The notes beneath the pieces are model-generated. The model did not search any database. It was not told the DNA's origin and saw only the letters and a program-made list of their open reading frames with translations. From Kitasatospora sp. NBC_00458 (GTDB lineage Bacteria; Actinomycetota; Actinomycetes; Streptomycetales; Streptomycetaceae), in NCBI RefSeq assembly GCF_036013975.1, contig NZ_CP107904.1:6977001-7041000 (forward strand): DNA of 64,000 bases, read 5' to 3'. The translations under genes were made by a program, and so were the position numbers. Positions within the stretch are counted from its first letter, which is position 1. Every line of letters starts with the position of its first letter. Of the stretch, positions 24,556 through 33,575 are shown piece by piece.

Positions 24556-26198
24556 GGGGTGGATGCGACCTCGGTTCGGGGGCGGGTGGTGCTGGTGCTG
24601 GTGCTGGTACGGGGGACAGGACGGGCGGCGGCGGAGTGCGGGGCTGAGGCTCGGGCCGTCGTGGGTGCGCGCGGGGGGCGGCGGGGCGCGGGCCGACCGC
24701 CGGTGTCCGTCCGCGTCGGCACCGGCACCGGTACCGGCACCGGTACGGGCGGGGCGGGTGCGGGCGGGACGGACAGGGCCGTGGGCGCGGCGGTGGCGGC
24801 AGCAGCGACGGCGGTGGCAGTGGCGGCGGCGTCCGGGCCGGTGCCTTGGGGATCCGTCCGCCGACGGCCGGTCCCGCCCAGCCGGGCGAGGAGGACGAGG
24901 AGGACGGGCAGCGCGAGGTAGCCGTACCGCCCGGCGGGCGCCAGCAGGAAGGCCAGGGCCAGCCCGAGCGCAAGCCGCTCGGCGGCGCCGACGGCGTCCC
25001 TGGGCGGGCGTCGGACCAGCGAGACGGCGACGGCGAGTCCGGCGAGCAGCAGGAGGGCGGTGGCCGCGTACCAGCCGGCCGGGCCGAGGTCGGCGAGCAG
25101 ACGGCCGGGCAGCGGGCTGCTCGCCGGGGTGGGCAGCCCGCCGCGCCCGGTCGGGAAGGCGAACACCTGCTCCACCAGCGGACCGGGCGAGCGCAGCACG
25201 GCGGGCAGGACGAGCACGGCCGTGCCGGCCACGGCGGCGGCCGTGGCGCGCACCGCCGCCCGCCGACCCGCGGTGGCCGCCAGGAGGGCGGCGGTCACCG
25301 CGACCGCGGGCCAGGCCGTCCACTTGAGCGCGCAGGCCAGGGCGAGGGCGGACCCGGCACCGAGCGGCCTGGCCCGGCCGGCCAGGGCGAGCGCCAGGCA
25401 GCAGAGTCCGGTCAGCGGCAGGTCGACCCCGCTGACGCAGAGCGGCAGCGCGACCGGCGGCGAGGCGAGCAGCGCGGCGGCCGCCGTGCCGACGGGCACG
25501 CCGAACACCCCGGAGACCGGCGCTCCCGCGACGCCGAGCCGAAGCCGCTCACGCCGAGCCTGCCCGCGCCGCGCCCGCCTGGGTCGAGCACGTCCGGGCA
25601 GGACCCACCGGCGACCGCATGGGCCGGCCGCCGCCACCAGGCAGCCGAGGAACACGGCGGCACACCAGAGCCTGGCGTCACCGAGCACCCTGGCCGGCCA
25701 GCCGTCCGACCCGAGCAGCGCCCGGGGCAGCCCGAACAGCGCCATGCCGGGCAGGTAGGGCGTGTACTCGGCGACCGTGCGCGGGTCGGCCAGGTACGGC
25801 GTGCCGTGCCGGAGCAGCAGCTCGCCCGACCGTTCGATGACGGCGACCTCGCTCTGCCCCTGCCCGGTCGCGAGCAGGAGGAGCAGCGGCGCGGCGACCG
25901 CACCCACGAGCGCGACGACGGCCGCGTACCGGGGCGCCCACCGCCAGGGCAGCACCAGTACGGCCACCGCGGCCGCCACGTACCCCGCCGCGGCGCACAG
26001 CCCCCAACTCCGGTGCGGTCCCAGCCCGGAGACGAGCGGGAACGCTCCCGCCCACCCGGCGGCCACCAGCCACCCGCCGCACCACAGCAGCCGCCGCCCG
26101 CCGGGAGGGCGACGGCCGGAGAGGCCGGGATGAGCGTGGTGATCGGGGTGATCGGTGGAGCGCGGAAGGTCCGGACGGACGCGGTTAATCAGCACCAC
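24552..26198 (-). CDS. GT87/DUF2029-type membrane glycosyltransferase
   Basis: A 548-residue integral membrane protein with about ten helices, the first near residue 37 (LLWCGGWLVAAGWAGAFPL). Typical features are a periplasmic loop with GTPYLADPRTVAEYTPYLPG and a later ALKWTAWPAVAV helix. Members use polyprenyl-phosphate-mannose to add alpha-1,2 mannose to mannolipids (PimE-like). The GTG at 26198 is the first start in frame but lacks a clear ribosome binding site, so the start is uncertain. The last 115 residues are cytoplasmic low complexity with Pro-Val dipeptides and Thr/Ser runs, from 6-bp DNA repeats. Coupling to the GT4 gene suggests one mannolipid pathway. Confidence 0.82.
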   Translation of the reverse strand: MVLINRVRPDLPRSTDHPDHHAHPGLSGRRPPGGRRLLWCGGWLVAAGWAGAFPLVSGLGPHRSWGLCAAAGYVAAAVAVLVLPWRWAPRYAAVVALVGAVAAPLLLLLATGQGQSEVAVIERSGELLLRHGTPYLADPRTVAEYTPYLPGMALFGLPRALLGSDGWPARVLGDARLWCAAVFLGCLVAAAGPCGRRWVLPGRARPRRARRGQARRERLRLGVAGAPVSGVFGVPVGTAAAALLASPPVALPLCVSGVDLPLTGLCCLALALAGRARPLGAGSALALACALKWTAWPAVAVTAALLAATAGRRAAVRATAAAVAGTAVLVLPAVLRSPGPLVEQVFAFPTGRGGLPTPASSPLPGRLLADLGPAGWYAATALLLLAGLAVAVSLVRRPPRDAVGAAERLALGLALAFLLAPAGRYGYLALPVLLVLLARLGGTGRRRTDPQGTGPDAAATATAVAAAATAAPTALSVPPAPAPPVPVPVPVPVPTRTDTGGRPAPRRPPRAPTTARASAPHSAAARPVPRTSTSTSTTRPRTEVASTP

Positions 26199-26423
26199 TT
26201 CATTGCAGCGGCGCAGGTCAGCGAGGTCATGACGGCCAGGTCGAGTCCTCTGGTCGGGTTTCCCCTACCACCGGCCGAGGCGCGGAGGCGGGCCGCGCGC
26301 CGAGCGGATGACGTGGTGCAAGGTACCGGCCCCTCTCCTGCGAAGTGGTGCTCCGAACACAGGAATTCGTATCCGATCTGACGTTCGGTGTCCATCGAAT
26401 TACGTTCCGTGCCCACGGCTCGC

Positions 26424-26435
26424 TATCGTGGACGC
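26424..26435 (+). promoter_or_regulatory. Leaderless -10 element of the GNAT gene
   Basis: TATCGT at 26424-26429 with 6 nt to the GTG at 26436; no ribosome binding site. Confidence 0.5.
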
Positions 26436-27482
26436 GTGGCGAGGTCCTGGGATGCGGCGGTGGAGCGGATGCAGGCGCGGTTGGGGTCGGCGCCCGGGGT
26501 GCGGGCGGTGCGGGAGGGCGAGGGCCGGCGGTTCGCGCTCTGGGACCTCGCGTCGCGCGCCGAAGGGGAGTTGGGGGAGGTGGTGGACCCGGAGGCGCTC
26601 GGTCCGGCGGAGGAGCGGGCGCTGCGGGAGCGGCTCGGCGAGAGCGGCCGCGAGTGGCCCGACGGTGAGCTGTACCGCCGTCGCTTCTGGCTGACCGGCA
26701 CCGAGGAGGAGGCCGACGCGGGGTCCGACGCAGGGCCGGGCGCGGGCCCCGGCCCGGGCTCCGCCGGCTCCGCCCCGGGCGGCGGCGAGGCGCCCCCCGT
26801 GGGCACGGTCGCGGTCGACAACTGGACGAAGGGGCCCGGCCAGTCGGCCGTCTCCTCGCTCTACCTGCGCCCCGCCGTGCGCGGCCGCGGCCTCGCCGCG
26901 ACGGCGCTCGACCAGGTCTACCGGGCCGCCACCGCCGAGGGCCTGCCCGGCTACCGGCTGGAGGCGCACTGGACCTGGCAGCACGCCGTCCGCTACTACC
27001 TGCGCCGCGGCCTCTGGGTGGTCTCCTGGAAGCACGCCGTCGGACTGGCCCGGATGCCCCAACTGCCGCCCTACCGGGTGCGGGAGGAGGAGGGCCGGCT
27101 CGTCCTGCTGATCGCGGACCGGCCGTCGGAGCCGGCGGGCGGCTGGACGCCGCTGCTCAGCGCAGGGCGTGAGGGCCGCTGGCTGCGGCTGGACGAGACC
27201 GCGGCCCACCGGCAGGCCGACGGCTGGGTGCGCGACTACGCCCGTTCGACGCTCGCCCTCCACCTCGCGCTCGCCGGCCACCCGCTGGTCCGCGGCCCGC
27301 AGCGGTGGGCGGAGGCCTGGCGCTGGTCGGACGCGGGCGAGCCGGAGGGCCTCGCGTACCGGATCGAGCACGTCGAGCGGTCGGCCCGCGACGGCGGCCG
27401 CCCGGTCACGACCCCGTACCGCCCCACGGCGGCGGGTACCGCCGGCGACCCGGGCGGAGCACCCGGCGAGCCCGTGAACTGA
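26436..27482 (+). CDS. GNAT-family N-acetyltransferase
   Basis: A 348-residue protein. The GNAT core is near residues 120-205 (GTVAVDNWTK, then SSLYLRPAVRGRGLAATALD), with RGRGLA as the acetyl-CoA pyrophosphate loop. A Gly/Pro/Asp-rich insert sits before it. The C-terminal 140 residues are an extra alpha/beta domain of unknown role. I chose the GTG at 26436 because a -10 hexamer lies exactly 6 nt upstream; a GTG at 26388 is possible. The acceptor is unknown. The divergent gene is the GT87 glycosyltransferase. Confidence 0.8.
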   Translation: MARSWDAAVERMQARLGSAPGVRAVREGEGRRFALWDLASRAEGELGEVVDPEALGPAEERALRERLGESGREWPDGELYRRRFWLTGTEEEADAGSDAGPGAGPGPGSAGSAPGGGEAPPVGTVAVDNWTKGPGQSAVSSLYLRPAVRGRGLAATALDQVYRAATAEGLPGYRLEAHWTWQHAVRYYLRRGLWVVSWKHAVGLARMPQLPPYRVREEEGRLVLLIADRPSEPAGGWTPLLSAGREGRWLRLDETAAHRQADGWVRDYARSTLALHLALAGHPLVRGPQRWAEAWRWSDAGEPEGLAYRIEHVERSARDGGRPVTTPYRPTAAGTAGDPGGAPGEPVN

Positions 27483-27487
27483 CCCCG

Positions 27488-27613
27488 CCCGCTCGGCTGC
27501 GCTCGCCCGCTCGGCTGCGCTCGCCCGCTCGGCTGCGCTCGCCCGCTCGGCTGCGCTCGCCCGCTCGGCTGCGCTCGCCCGCTCGGCTGCGCTCGCCCGC
27601 TCGGCTGCGCTCG
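27488..27613. repeat. Seven perfect 18-bp tandem repeats
   Basis: Seven consecutive copies of CCCGCTCGGCTGCGCTCG start 5 bp after the GNAT stop and end 30 bp before the aminotransferase ATG. Perfect identity suggests recent slippage expansion. The aminotransferase promoter must lie within or before them. Confidence 0.95.
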
Positions 27614-27643
27614 CGCGGCAGCCGACCTGGGAGACTCGGCGGC

Positions 27644-28432
27644 ATGGCAGAGATCGAGATCGACGGCGCGCCCGCCGACCCCGCACAGCTCGCTGCGCTG
27701 GGCCTGCTGAACTACGGGCACTTCACCACCCTGCGCGCCGAGGCGGGCCGGGCCCGCGGGCTGGGGCTCCACCTCGACCGGCTGGTCCGCGACTGCCGTA
27801 CGGTCTTCGGGGCCGCGCTGGACCGGGAGCTGGTCCGGGCCCGGATCCGCCGTGTCCTCCCCGCCGACGGCGCACCGGTGATCGTCCGGGTCACCGTGTT
27901 CGACCCGGCGCTCGGCCTGGAGCGTCCGGCCGCACCCGCCGAGCCCCGGCTGCTGGTCACCACCCGCCCGGCCCCGGCGGCCGTGCCCGGGCCGCTGCGG
28001 GTCCGCACCGCCGCGTACCGGCGGGAGCTGCCCGAGGTGAAGCACGTCGGCCTGTTCGGGCTGCTCCACCACCGCCGGCAGGCCCAACTGGCCGGCTACG
28101 ACGACGCGCTGCTCGTCGACCCGGACGGGCACATCACCGAGGGCGCCACCTGGAACCTCGCCCTGTACGACGGCCGTGAGCTGGTCCTCCCGGACGCCGC
28201 CGCCCTGCCCGGCGTCACCGAGGCGCTGCTCGCCGGTGCCCACCGGGGCCCGCAGCGGCGCGAGCGCGTCGCACCGACCGGCCTGGACCGCTTCGTCGCC
28301 GCCGTCGCCCTCAACGCGGGCGCGGGCGTCCGCCCGGTGGCGGCGATCGACGGTACGGCGTTCGACCCGGCCCACCCCGTCGTCGCCGAGCTCCGCGCCG
28401 CGTACGAGGGGATCGAGGCCGAGGAGATCTGA
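27644..28432 (+). CDS. Class IV aminotransferase (ADC lyase/BCAT-like)
   Basis: A 262-residue PLP enzyme of fold type IV. The expected landmarks are present: LGLLNYGHFTTLR early, an Arg in the DRLVRDCR helix, the PLP lysine K133 in LPEVKHVGL, and EGATWNLALYDG (the EGxxxN phosphate-binding turn). Family members cleave aminodeoxychorismate or transaminate branched or D-amino acids; no folate partner is adjacent, so the substrate is open. The ATG at 27644 is the natural family start. Confidence 0.88.
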   Translation: MAEIEIDGAPADPAQLAALGLLNYGHFTTLRAEAGRARGLGLHLDRLVRDCRTVFGAALDRELVRARIRRVLPADGAPVIVRVTVFDPALGLERPAAPAEPRLLVTTRPAPAAVPGPLRVRTAAYRRELPEVKHVGLFGLLHHRRQAQLAGYDDALLVDPDGHITEGATWNLALYDGRELVLPDAAALPGVTEALLAGAHRGPQRRERVAPTGLDRFVAAVALNAGAGVRPVAAIDGTAFDPAHPVVAELRAAYEGIEAEEI

Positions 28433-28827
28433 CCCGGCGGACCGGCCGCGCGTGAGGCGGCCCAGCAGGGCGGACCGGCCGCCGTGCGCGGCGTTCCACC
28501 GGCTCTCCGGCCTCCGCGCCGAGCGGCCCCACCTGCGGTCCGGACCCGTTGCCCGGGTCGGCTCCCATCCGGACGGATGCCCGCGGACACACTGCGGTCG
28601 GCGTCCCCCGCCCCGCGCCGGGTGCGGTTTCGACCAGGCCTCCCCGCCAGGCAGGTCGGGGAGCGCCGGTCCGACTGCGCCGCGTCGTCGAGGATCAGCT
28701 GCGCCGGCGTGGTCGGCAGGAGCATCCCGCCTGCAGTGCCGACTGCCATGGGTGCTCGGCCGCCCACCGCTCGACCGGTCGGAACGGCTCCGGTTCCTGC
28801 TCCGCTTCTCCCGTGGCCGAGGCGCTC
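28433..28827. other. Intergenic region without a supported gene
   Basis: Frames crossing this stretch are Pro/Arg/Ser-rich with no ribosome binding site. It contains two GCGGACCGGCC copies near 28436 and 28476. Its less biased third positions suggest non-coding or decayed sequence. Confidence 0.5.
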
Positions 28828-29013
28828 ATGGGGCAGCGGCCGACCAAGCAACTGGAGGACAGGCTGGGAGCGATCGACGCGAGGCTGAAGGACCTGGCTG
28901 ACAGCTACGGTCTGGCCAATGCGCCGGAGATCCGAGACGAGAGGGAGCGCAGACTGGAGGCCGTGCGGGAGCGGAGTCAAGCGCGCAGGGCAGCCGGACC
29001 GGGCCTCACCTGA
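28828..29013 (+). CDS. Possible small helical protein of unknown function
   Basis: Sixty-one residues starting MGQRPTKQLEDRLGAIDARL with GAGG 5 nt before the ATG. The sequence is strongly helical and charged and could form a short coiled coil. Base composition is less GC-rich than its neighbours. It may be a genuine small gene or a remnant of a longer one, since the same frame continues upstream without a convincing start. I do not recognise it. Confidence 0.35.
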   Translation: MGQRPTKQLEDRLGAIDARLKDLADSYGLANAPEIRDERERRLEAVRERSQARRAAGPGLT

Positions 29014-29148
29014 AGGCCCTCGTGAGGAGCGTTCCTCGCCGGGTGCCGCTGTCCGTGCGGGCCGGGTGGGTACCCGGCGCGGGGCGAACCGCGGGGCGGC
29101 GCCGGGTGCGCCCCGCCCCGCCGGAGCCGGCGCCACCCGCGGAGGGCT

Positions 29149-29217
29149 CCGGGGGATAACCCCACCCCCGGTCCGCCAGCGGCCTCCATGGTCCGCCGCG
29201 CCCCGTCTTCCTAGCCT
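29149..29217 (+). promoter_or_regulatory. Inverted repeat and candidate promoter of the ABC operon
   Basis: CCGGGGG (29149-29155) and CCCCCGG (29165-29171) flank a short A/T-containing centre. TGGTCC (29189-29194), 17 nt and TAGCCT (29212-29217) follow. The -35 match is weak. The inverted repeat could be a regulator site. Confidence 0.35.
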
Positions 29218-29262
29218 GGAACACGTCGACGACCAGCGACGATCTCCGAAGGAAGGCCCCTC

Positions 29263-30060
29263 ATGGCACCGCGCCGCACCCGTCCCCAGCCCGAGCCGTA
29301 CGGGCGCTCCGCCGCCCACACCGCGATCGAGCTGCGCGGCGTCCGGCGCAGCTACGGCCGGGGCGGCGAGACCGTGCACGCCCTGCGCGGTGTCGACCTG
29401 GCCCTCGGGCACGGCACCTTCACCGCCGTCATGGGCCCGTCCGGCTCCGGCAAGAGCACCTTCCTGCAGTGCGCGGCCGGCCTGGACCGCCCAACCGCCG
29501 GCGAGGTCTACCTGGGCGGCGAGGAGATCACCAAGCTGAGCGAGAACCGGCTCACCAAGCTGCGCCGCAGCCGAATCGGCTTCGTCTTCCAGTCCTTCAA
29601 CCTGCTGCCCTCGCTGACGGTGCTGCAGAACGTGCTGCTCCCGCAGCGCCTCGCCGGGGAGCGCCAGGACCGGGGCCGGGCGCGGGAGCTGCTGGCCCAG
29701 GTCGGTCTCGGCGACCACGCGGGGCGGCGGCCGGGGCAGTTGTCCGGCGGCCAGCAGCAGCGGGTGGCGATCGCCCGCGCGCTGATCACCAGCCCGGACG
29801 TGGTCTTCGCGGACGAGCCGACCGGCGCGCTGGACACCCGGACCGCGCACGAGGTGCTGGGTCTGCTCCGGCACGCGGTGGACGCGATGGGCGCCACCGT
29901 CGTGATGGTGACGCACGATCCGGTGGCCGCCTCGGTCGCCGACCGGGTGCTGTTCCTGGCCGACGGCGCGCTCGCCGACGAGCTGCACCGGCCGGACCCG
30001 CGGACCATCGCCGACCGGATGGTCACGCTGGCCGCGCGCCCGGTGGGGGCTGCGGCATGA
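29263..30060 (+). CDS. MacB/LolD-type ABC transporter ATPase
   Basis: A 265-residue ATPase with Walker A GPSGSGKST, the Q-loop FVFQSFNLLPSLTVLQN, signature LSGGQQQR, Walker B VVFADEPTGALD and the H-loop VTHD. QSFNLLP and TGALD are typical of the MacB/LolD/FtsE subgroup, which pairs with FtsX-like permeases. The ATG follows AAGGAAGG. Its stop overlaps the permease ATG. The pair probably drives mechanotransmission or peptide/lipid efflux at the membrane. No adjacent kinase-regulator pair controls it. Confidence 0.94.
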   Translation: MAPRRTRPQPEPYGRSAAHTAIELRGVRRSYGRGGETVHALRGVDLALGHGTFTAVMGPSGSGKSTFLQCAAGLDRPTAGEVYLGGEEITKLSENRLTKLRRSRIGFVFQSFNLLPSLTVLQNVLLPQRLAGERQDRGRARELLAQVGLGDHAGRRPGQLSGGQQQRVAIARALITSPDVVFADEPTGALDTRTAHEVLGLLRHAVDAMGATVVMVTHDPVAASVADRVLFLADGALADELHRPDPRTIADRMVTLAARPVGAAA

Positions 30061-32621
30061 GCAACGGACTCGCCCGCGCCTCGGTGCGCTTCCGCCCGGC
30101 CTCCTTCGTCGGCACCTTCGTCGCGCTGCTGTTCGCCGCGGCCGTCGTGACGGCCTGCGGCACCCTGCTGCAGACCGGCCTCACCGCCTCCGTGCCGCCC
30201 GGCCGGTACGCGGGCACTCCGGTGGTGGTGGCGGCCGACCCGTCGGTCAGCATCACCTTCAAGTCCGCGGACGACACCGAGACGGAGAGCCAGGCGGTGC
30301 CGGAGCGGGCCCGCGTGGACGCGGGGCTGGTGGCCCGGATCGCCGCCCGGCCGGGGGTGGCCGCGGCCCGTCCGGACAGCGCGTTCCCGCTGCACGGCGC
30401 CGTCGGGGGTCCGTTGGCCGGCCCGCCGCCGACCGGCCGGGGCTTCGCCTCGCTCGGCATCGCCGGGCTCGGCGAGAAGCTGGTCGAGGGCCGCGCCCCG
30501 GCGGCCGGCGAGATCGTCCTGGACGCCGACACGGCGCGCGCCGCCAAGCTGGCGCCCGGCGCCACCGTCACGCTCACCGCGCCCGCCGGCGGCGGAAGCT
30601 ACCTGGTCTCCGGCCTCGCGGCCCCGCAGCAGGCCGGCCCGTCCGGCCCGCGGACCCCGACGGTCTGGTTCGCCGACGGGACGGCCGACCGGATCTCCGG
30701 CCACCCCGGCCGGGTGGACGCGATCGCCGTCCAGCCCCGCGAGGGCGTGGACGGCAGGGCGCTCGCCGAGCAGGTCCGGCAGGCCGTCGGCGACGACGCG
30801 CAGGTGCTGACCGGGGACGAGCGCGGCACCGTCGAGCAGCCCGCGCTCACCGAGGCCCGCACCATGCTGACCGCGCTGGGCGGGTCCTTCGGCGGCACCG
30901 CCACCATGACCGCGGTCTTCGTGGTCGTGTCCACCGTGGCCCTGGCCACCGGCCAGCGTGCCCGGGAGTTCGCGCTGCTGCGCGCCATCGGTGCCACGCC
31001 CCGGCAGATCCGCCGGACCATCGCCACCGAGGCGATGCTGGTCGCCCCGCTCGCGGGGGCACTGGGCATCCTGCCGGGGCTGGCCCTGGCCCGCTGGTGG
31101 TTCGACGCGATGGTGGAGCGCGGTGCCGTGCCGGAGGCGGTGGAGCTGTCGGTCGGCCCGGTGCCGATGCTGGCCGCCGTCGGCGTGTGCACGCTCGCCG
31201 CGCTGGGCGCCGGGTTCGTCGCCGCCCGCGGCCCGGCCCGGATGCGGGCCGGTCAGGCGCTCGGGGCGGCGGCCGTCGAGGCCGGCCGTCCGGGCCGGGT
31301 GCGCACCGTCGTCGGGCTGCTCTTCGCGGCGGGCGGCGTGGCACTGGCCGGCCTCGCCTCGGCGCTGAAGGGCTCGGACGCCGCCAACACCGCGCTCGGT
31401 GTGGTGATGTGCTTCATGACGGCCGTCGCGCTGCTCGGTCCCTGGGTGGCCCGCGCCGCGGCCGGTGTCCTCGGGGCGCCGCTGCGGGCCGGTGGCGCGC
31501 CCGGCTCGCTGGCCGCCGACAACACCCGTGCCAACGCCCGCCGGCTGGCCTCCGCGATCACGCCGATCGCCATGGTCACCGCCTTCTGCGGCACCCTGCT
31601 CTTCATGCAGAGCACCATCCGGTACGAGACCGGGGAGCAGGTGCGGGCCGGCATCGCCGCCGACCACGTGCTCGCCTCCACCGGGCCGGGCCTGCCCGCC
31701 GGCACCGCCGAACGGGCCGCGAAGGTGCCCGGTGTGGAGGCGGCCGTGGGTGTGCTGCGCACCGGTGTCGTCTACCGCACCGGCCAGACGATGAGCACCG
31801 CCAACGCGCTGGGCGTCGCCGGTGACCCGGCCCGGCTGTCCAGGGTGCTCGACCTCGGGGTGCACCGGGGCTCGCTGGCCGACCTCGGACGCTCGGCGGA
31901 CACCGTGGCGCTGGCCCGGGGCACGGCCGAGGAGCTGGGTGTCGAGGTCGGCGACCGGGTCCCGCTCTGGCTGGGGGACGGGACGGAGGCGAAGCCGCTG
32001 CTGGTCGCCACGTACGAGCGCGGGCTCGGCTTCGGGCAGGCGCTGCTGCCGCGGGCGGCCGTCGCCGAGCACGTCACGGCCGACTACGACAGCCAGGTGC
32101 TGGTCGCGGACGCGCCGGGGGCCGACCGGGCCGCCGTGGCGAAGCAGCTGGCGGGGGTGGGCGGCGGGACGGGCCTGCTGGTCACCGACCGGGCCGGGTT
32201 CGTCGCCCGGGCCGACAAGGACCAGGAGCTCGGTGCCTGGGCGAACACCGTGATGGCGGGGGTGCTGGGCGGGTTCGCGGCGGTCGCCGCCGCCAACACC
32301 CTGGTGATGACGGTGCTGGACCGGCGCCGTGAGGTGGCGCTGCTCCGGCTGGCCGGGACCACCCGGCGGCAGGTGCGCGGCATGATGCGCTGGGAGGCGC
32401 TGCTGGTCGCCGCGACCGGCCTGGTGGTCGGCGGGGTGATCGCCTGGGTCACCCTGGTGCCGATCGCCCGGGGGATCGCCGACGCGGCGCCGCACGTGCC
32501 GGTCGGGCTCGTGCTGCCGCTGGTCGCCGGGGCGGTGCTGCTCTGCCTGGCCGCGACGGCGCTGCCGGCCCGGGCCCTGCTGCGGTCCCGCCCGGTGACG
32601 ATGGGCGGCGGTCGGCAGTAG
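30057..32621 (+). CDS. FtsX-like ABC permease (large, two-unit)
   Basis: An 854-residue membrane protein with one N-terminal helix, a large extracellular domain (residues 45-270), three helices, a linker, then a second unit with its own extracellular domain and three C-terminal helices. REFALLRAIGATPRQIRRTI and REVALLRLAGTTRRQVRGMM are the two coupling sequences that contact the ATPase. This duplicated layout is common in actinobacterial permeases linked to antimicrobial peptide resistance or lipoprotein release. It starts at an ATGA overlap with the ATPase gene, and a perfect terminator follows. Confidence 0.92.
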   Translation: MSNGLARASVRFRPASFVGTFVALLFAAAVVTACGTLLQTGLTASVPPGRYAGTPVVVAADPSVSITFKSADDTETESQAVPERARVDAGLVARIAARPGVAAARPDSAFPLHGAVGGPLAGPPPTGRGFASLGIAGLGEKLVEGRAPAAGEIVLDADTARAAKLAPGATVTLTAPAGGGSYLVSGLAAPQQAGPSGPRTPTVWFADGTADRISGHPGRVDAIAVQPREGVDGRALAEQVRQAVGDDAQVLTGDERGTVEQPALTEARTMLTALGGSFGGTATMTAVFVVVSTVALATGQRAREFALLRAIGATPRQIRRTIATEAMLVAPLAGALGILPGLALARWWFDAMVERGAVPEAVELSVGPVPMLAAVGVCTLAALGAGFVAARGPARMRAGQALGAAAVEAGRPGRVRTVVGLLFAAGGVALAGLASALKGSDAANTALGVVMCFMTAVALLGPWVARAAAGVLGAPLRAGGAPGSLAADNTRANARRLASAITPIAMVTAFCGTLLFMQSTIRYETGEQVRAGIAADHVLASTGPGLPAGTAERAAKVPGVEAAVGVLRTGVVYRTGQTMSTANALGVAGDPARLSRVLDLGVHRGSLADLGRSADTVALARGTAEELGVEVGDRVPLWLGDGTEAKPLLVATYERGLGFGQALLPRAAVAEHVTADYDSQVLVADAPGADRAAVAKQLAGVGGGTGLLVTDRAGFVARADKDQELGAWANTVMAGVLGGFAAVAAANTLVMTVLDRRREVALLRLAGTTRRQVRGMMRWEALLVAATGLVVGGVIAWVTLVPIARGIADAAPHVPVGLVLPLVAGAVLLCLAATALPARALLRSRPVTMGGGRQ

Positions 32622-32622
32622 C

Positions 32623-32686
32623 GGGACGGGGCTCCGGCCCGCCGGAGGCGACGGGGGTGTCGCCGACGGGACCGGAGCCCCGTCCC
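32623..32686 (+). terminator. Terminator of the ABC operon
   Basis: GGGACGGGGCTCCGG (32623-32637) pairs perfectly with CCGGAGCCCCGTCCC (32672-32686). A smaller GGCGAC/GTCGCC hairpin lies inside the loop. It starts directly after the stop codon. Confidence 0.85.
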
Positions 32687-32728
32687 CGATGAGGGGTGGA
32701 ACAGGCGCCCACCCACACAAGGGGGCGT

Positions 32729-32767
32729 GAACGGGCGGTGCGCGCGGGTCCGGCGCACCGCCCGTTC
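32729..32767. terminator. Second perfect hairpin in the 378-bp gap
   Basis: GAACGGGCGGTGCGC (32729-32743) and GCGCACCGCCCGTTC (32753-32767) form a 15-bp stem with a 9-nt loop. No gene ends nearby on the minus strand, so it may be a second terminator or a leader structure for the oxidase operon. Confidence 0.6.
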
Positions 32768-32999
32768 GGGTGACAATGCCGCGCCGAACCGGCGCCATCG
32801 GGTGGTAGGCGGACGGAAAGCCCTTGATCCACACCGATCGTGATGTCTGATCAGCTACGCTCACGGCCGCGTCCGTCCGGTGCCGCACGCCCGGGGACGC
32901 CGTCCCGTCCACCCCCCGCGCCGAGCCGAGCCGGTCCGGCACGCCCCGGCGTGCCCACCGTCGCCGCTCCGGCGCGCCCGGCAGAGAGAAGGCCGACCG

Positions 33000-33575
33000 A
33001 TGAGCAGTCCCCCCGCGGCCCACCGGCCCAGCCTGCCGCTGCGCCCGCCACCCCGGTTGCCCCTGGTGCTGCTGCGGGCCACCGCCACCGCGCTCGCCGC
33101 CCTGGCCCTGGTCCAGACGGTGCTGGCCGCCGGCTTCCTGAACGGCCACTACGACGCGCTCGCGGCGCACGGGCTGACCGCGATGGCCCTGGACACCGTG
33201 GTGCTCGTCCAGCTCGTGGTGGCCGCCCTGGTCACCCTGGCCGGCCGGACCGGCCGTGCCTCGTCCGCCGCCGGGGCCTCGGGCGGCACCGGCCGGTCGG
33301 GCGGTGCCCGCGGACCGCTCTGGCCGCTCGGCACCACGGCCCTGCTGGCGGTCGCGGCCGGCGCCCAGACCGCCTTCGGCTACGACCGCGCGGTCGGGCT
33401 CCACGTGACCTTGGGCGTGCTGCTGGTCAGCGCGCTGCTGTTCGGCCTGGTCGGCGCCTGGCGGCTGCCGCTGCCCGCGCGCGGCGGTGCGCCCGCCGAC
33501 CCGCCCGCCGACCCGCACGGCGACGCCGCGGGACGGCTGCCCCGTCCGAGCGGCTCGATGGAGGTGGCGCAGTGA
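33000..33575 (+). CDS. Four-helix membrane protein coupled to the multicopper oxidase
   Basis: A 191-residue protein with about four membrane helices (VLLRATATALAALALVQTVL, MALDTVVLVQLVVAALVTLA, and two after residue 105) and a Pro/Gly/Asp-rich tail. It starts at the ATG at 33000 with AGAAGG upstream. Its TGA overlaps the GTG of the oxidase gene (GTGA), so both are made together. I do not recognise the family. It may help anchor, load or supply electrons to the oxidase. Confidence 0.78.
   Translation: MSSPPAAHRPSLPLRPPPRLPLVLLRATATALAALALVQTVLAAGFLNGHYDALAAHGLTAMALDTVVLVQLVVAALVTLAGRTGRASSAAGASGGTGRSGGARGPLWPLGTTALLAVAAGAQTAFGYDRAVGLHVTLGVLLVSALLFGLVGAWRLPLPARGGAPADPPADPHGDAAGRLPRPSGSMEVAQ

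Noticed and set aside
26189..26416. 75-residue minus-strand frame between the glycosyltransferase and GNAT genes
   Set aside because: No ribosome binding site, no domain, and it overlaps the divergent promoter region and the GT87 start.
27488..27613. CRISPR array
   Set aside because: The 18-bp units are directly contiguous with no spacers and no cas genes are nearby.
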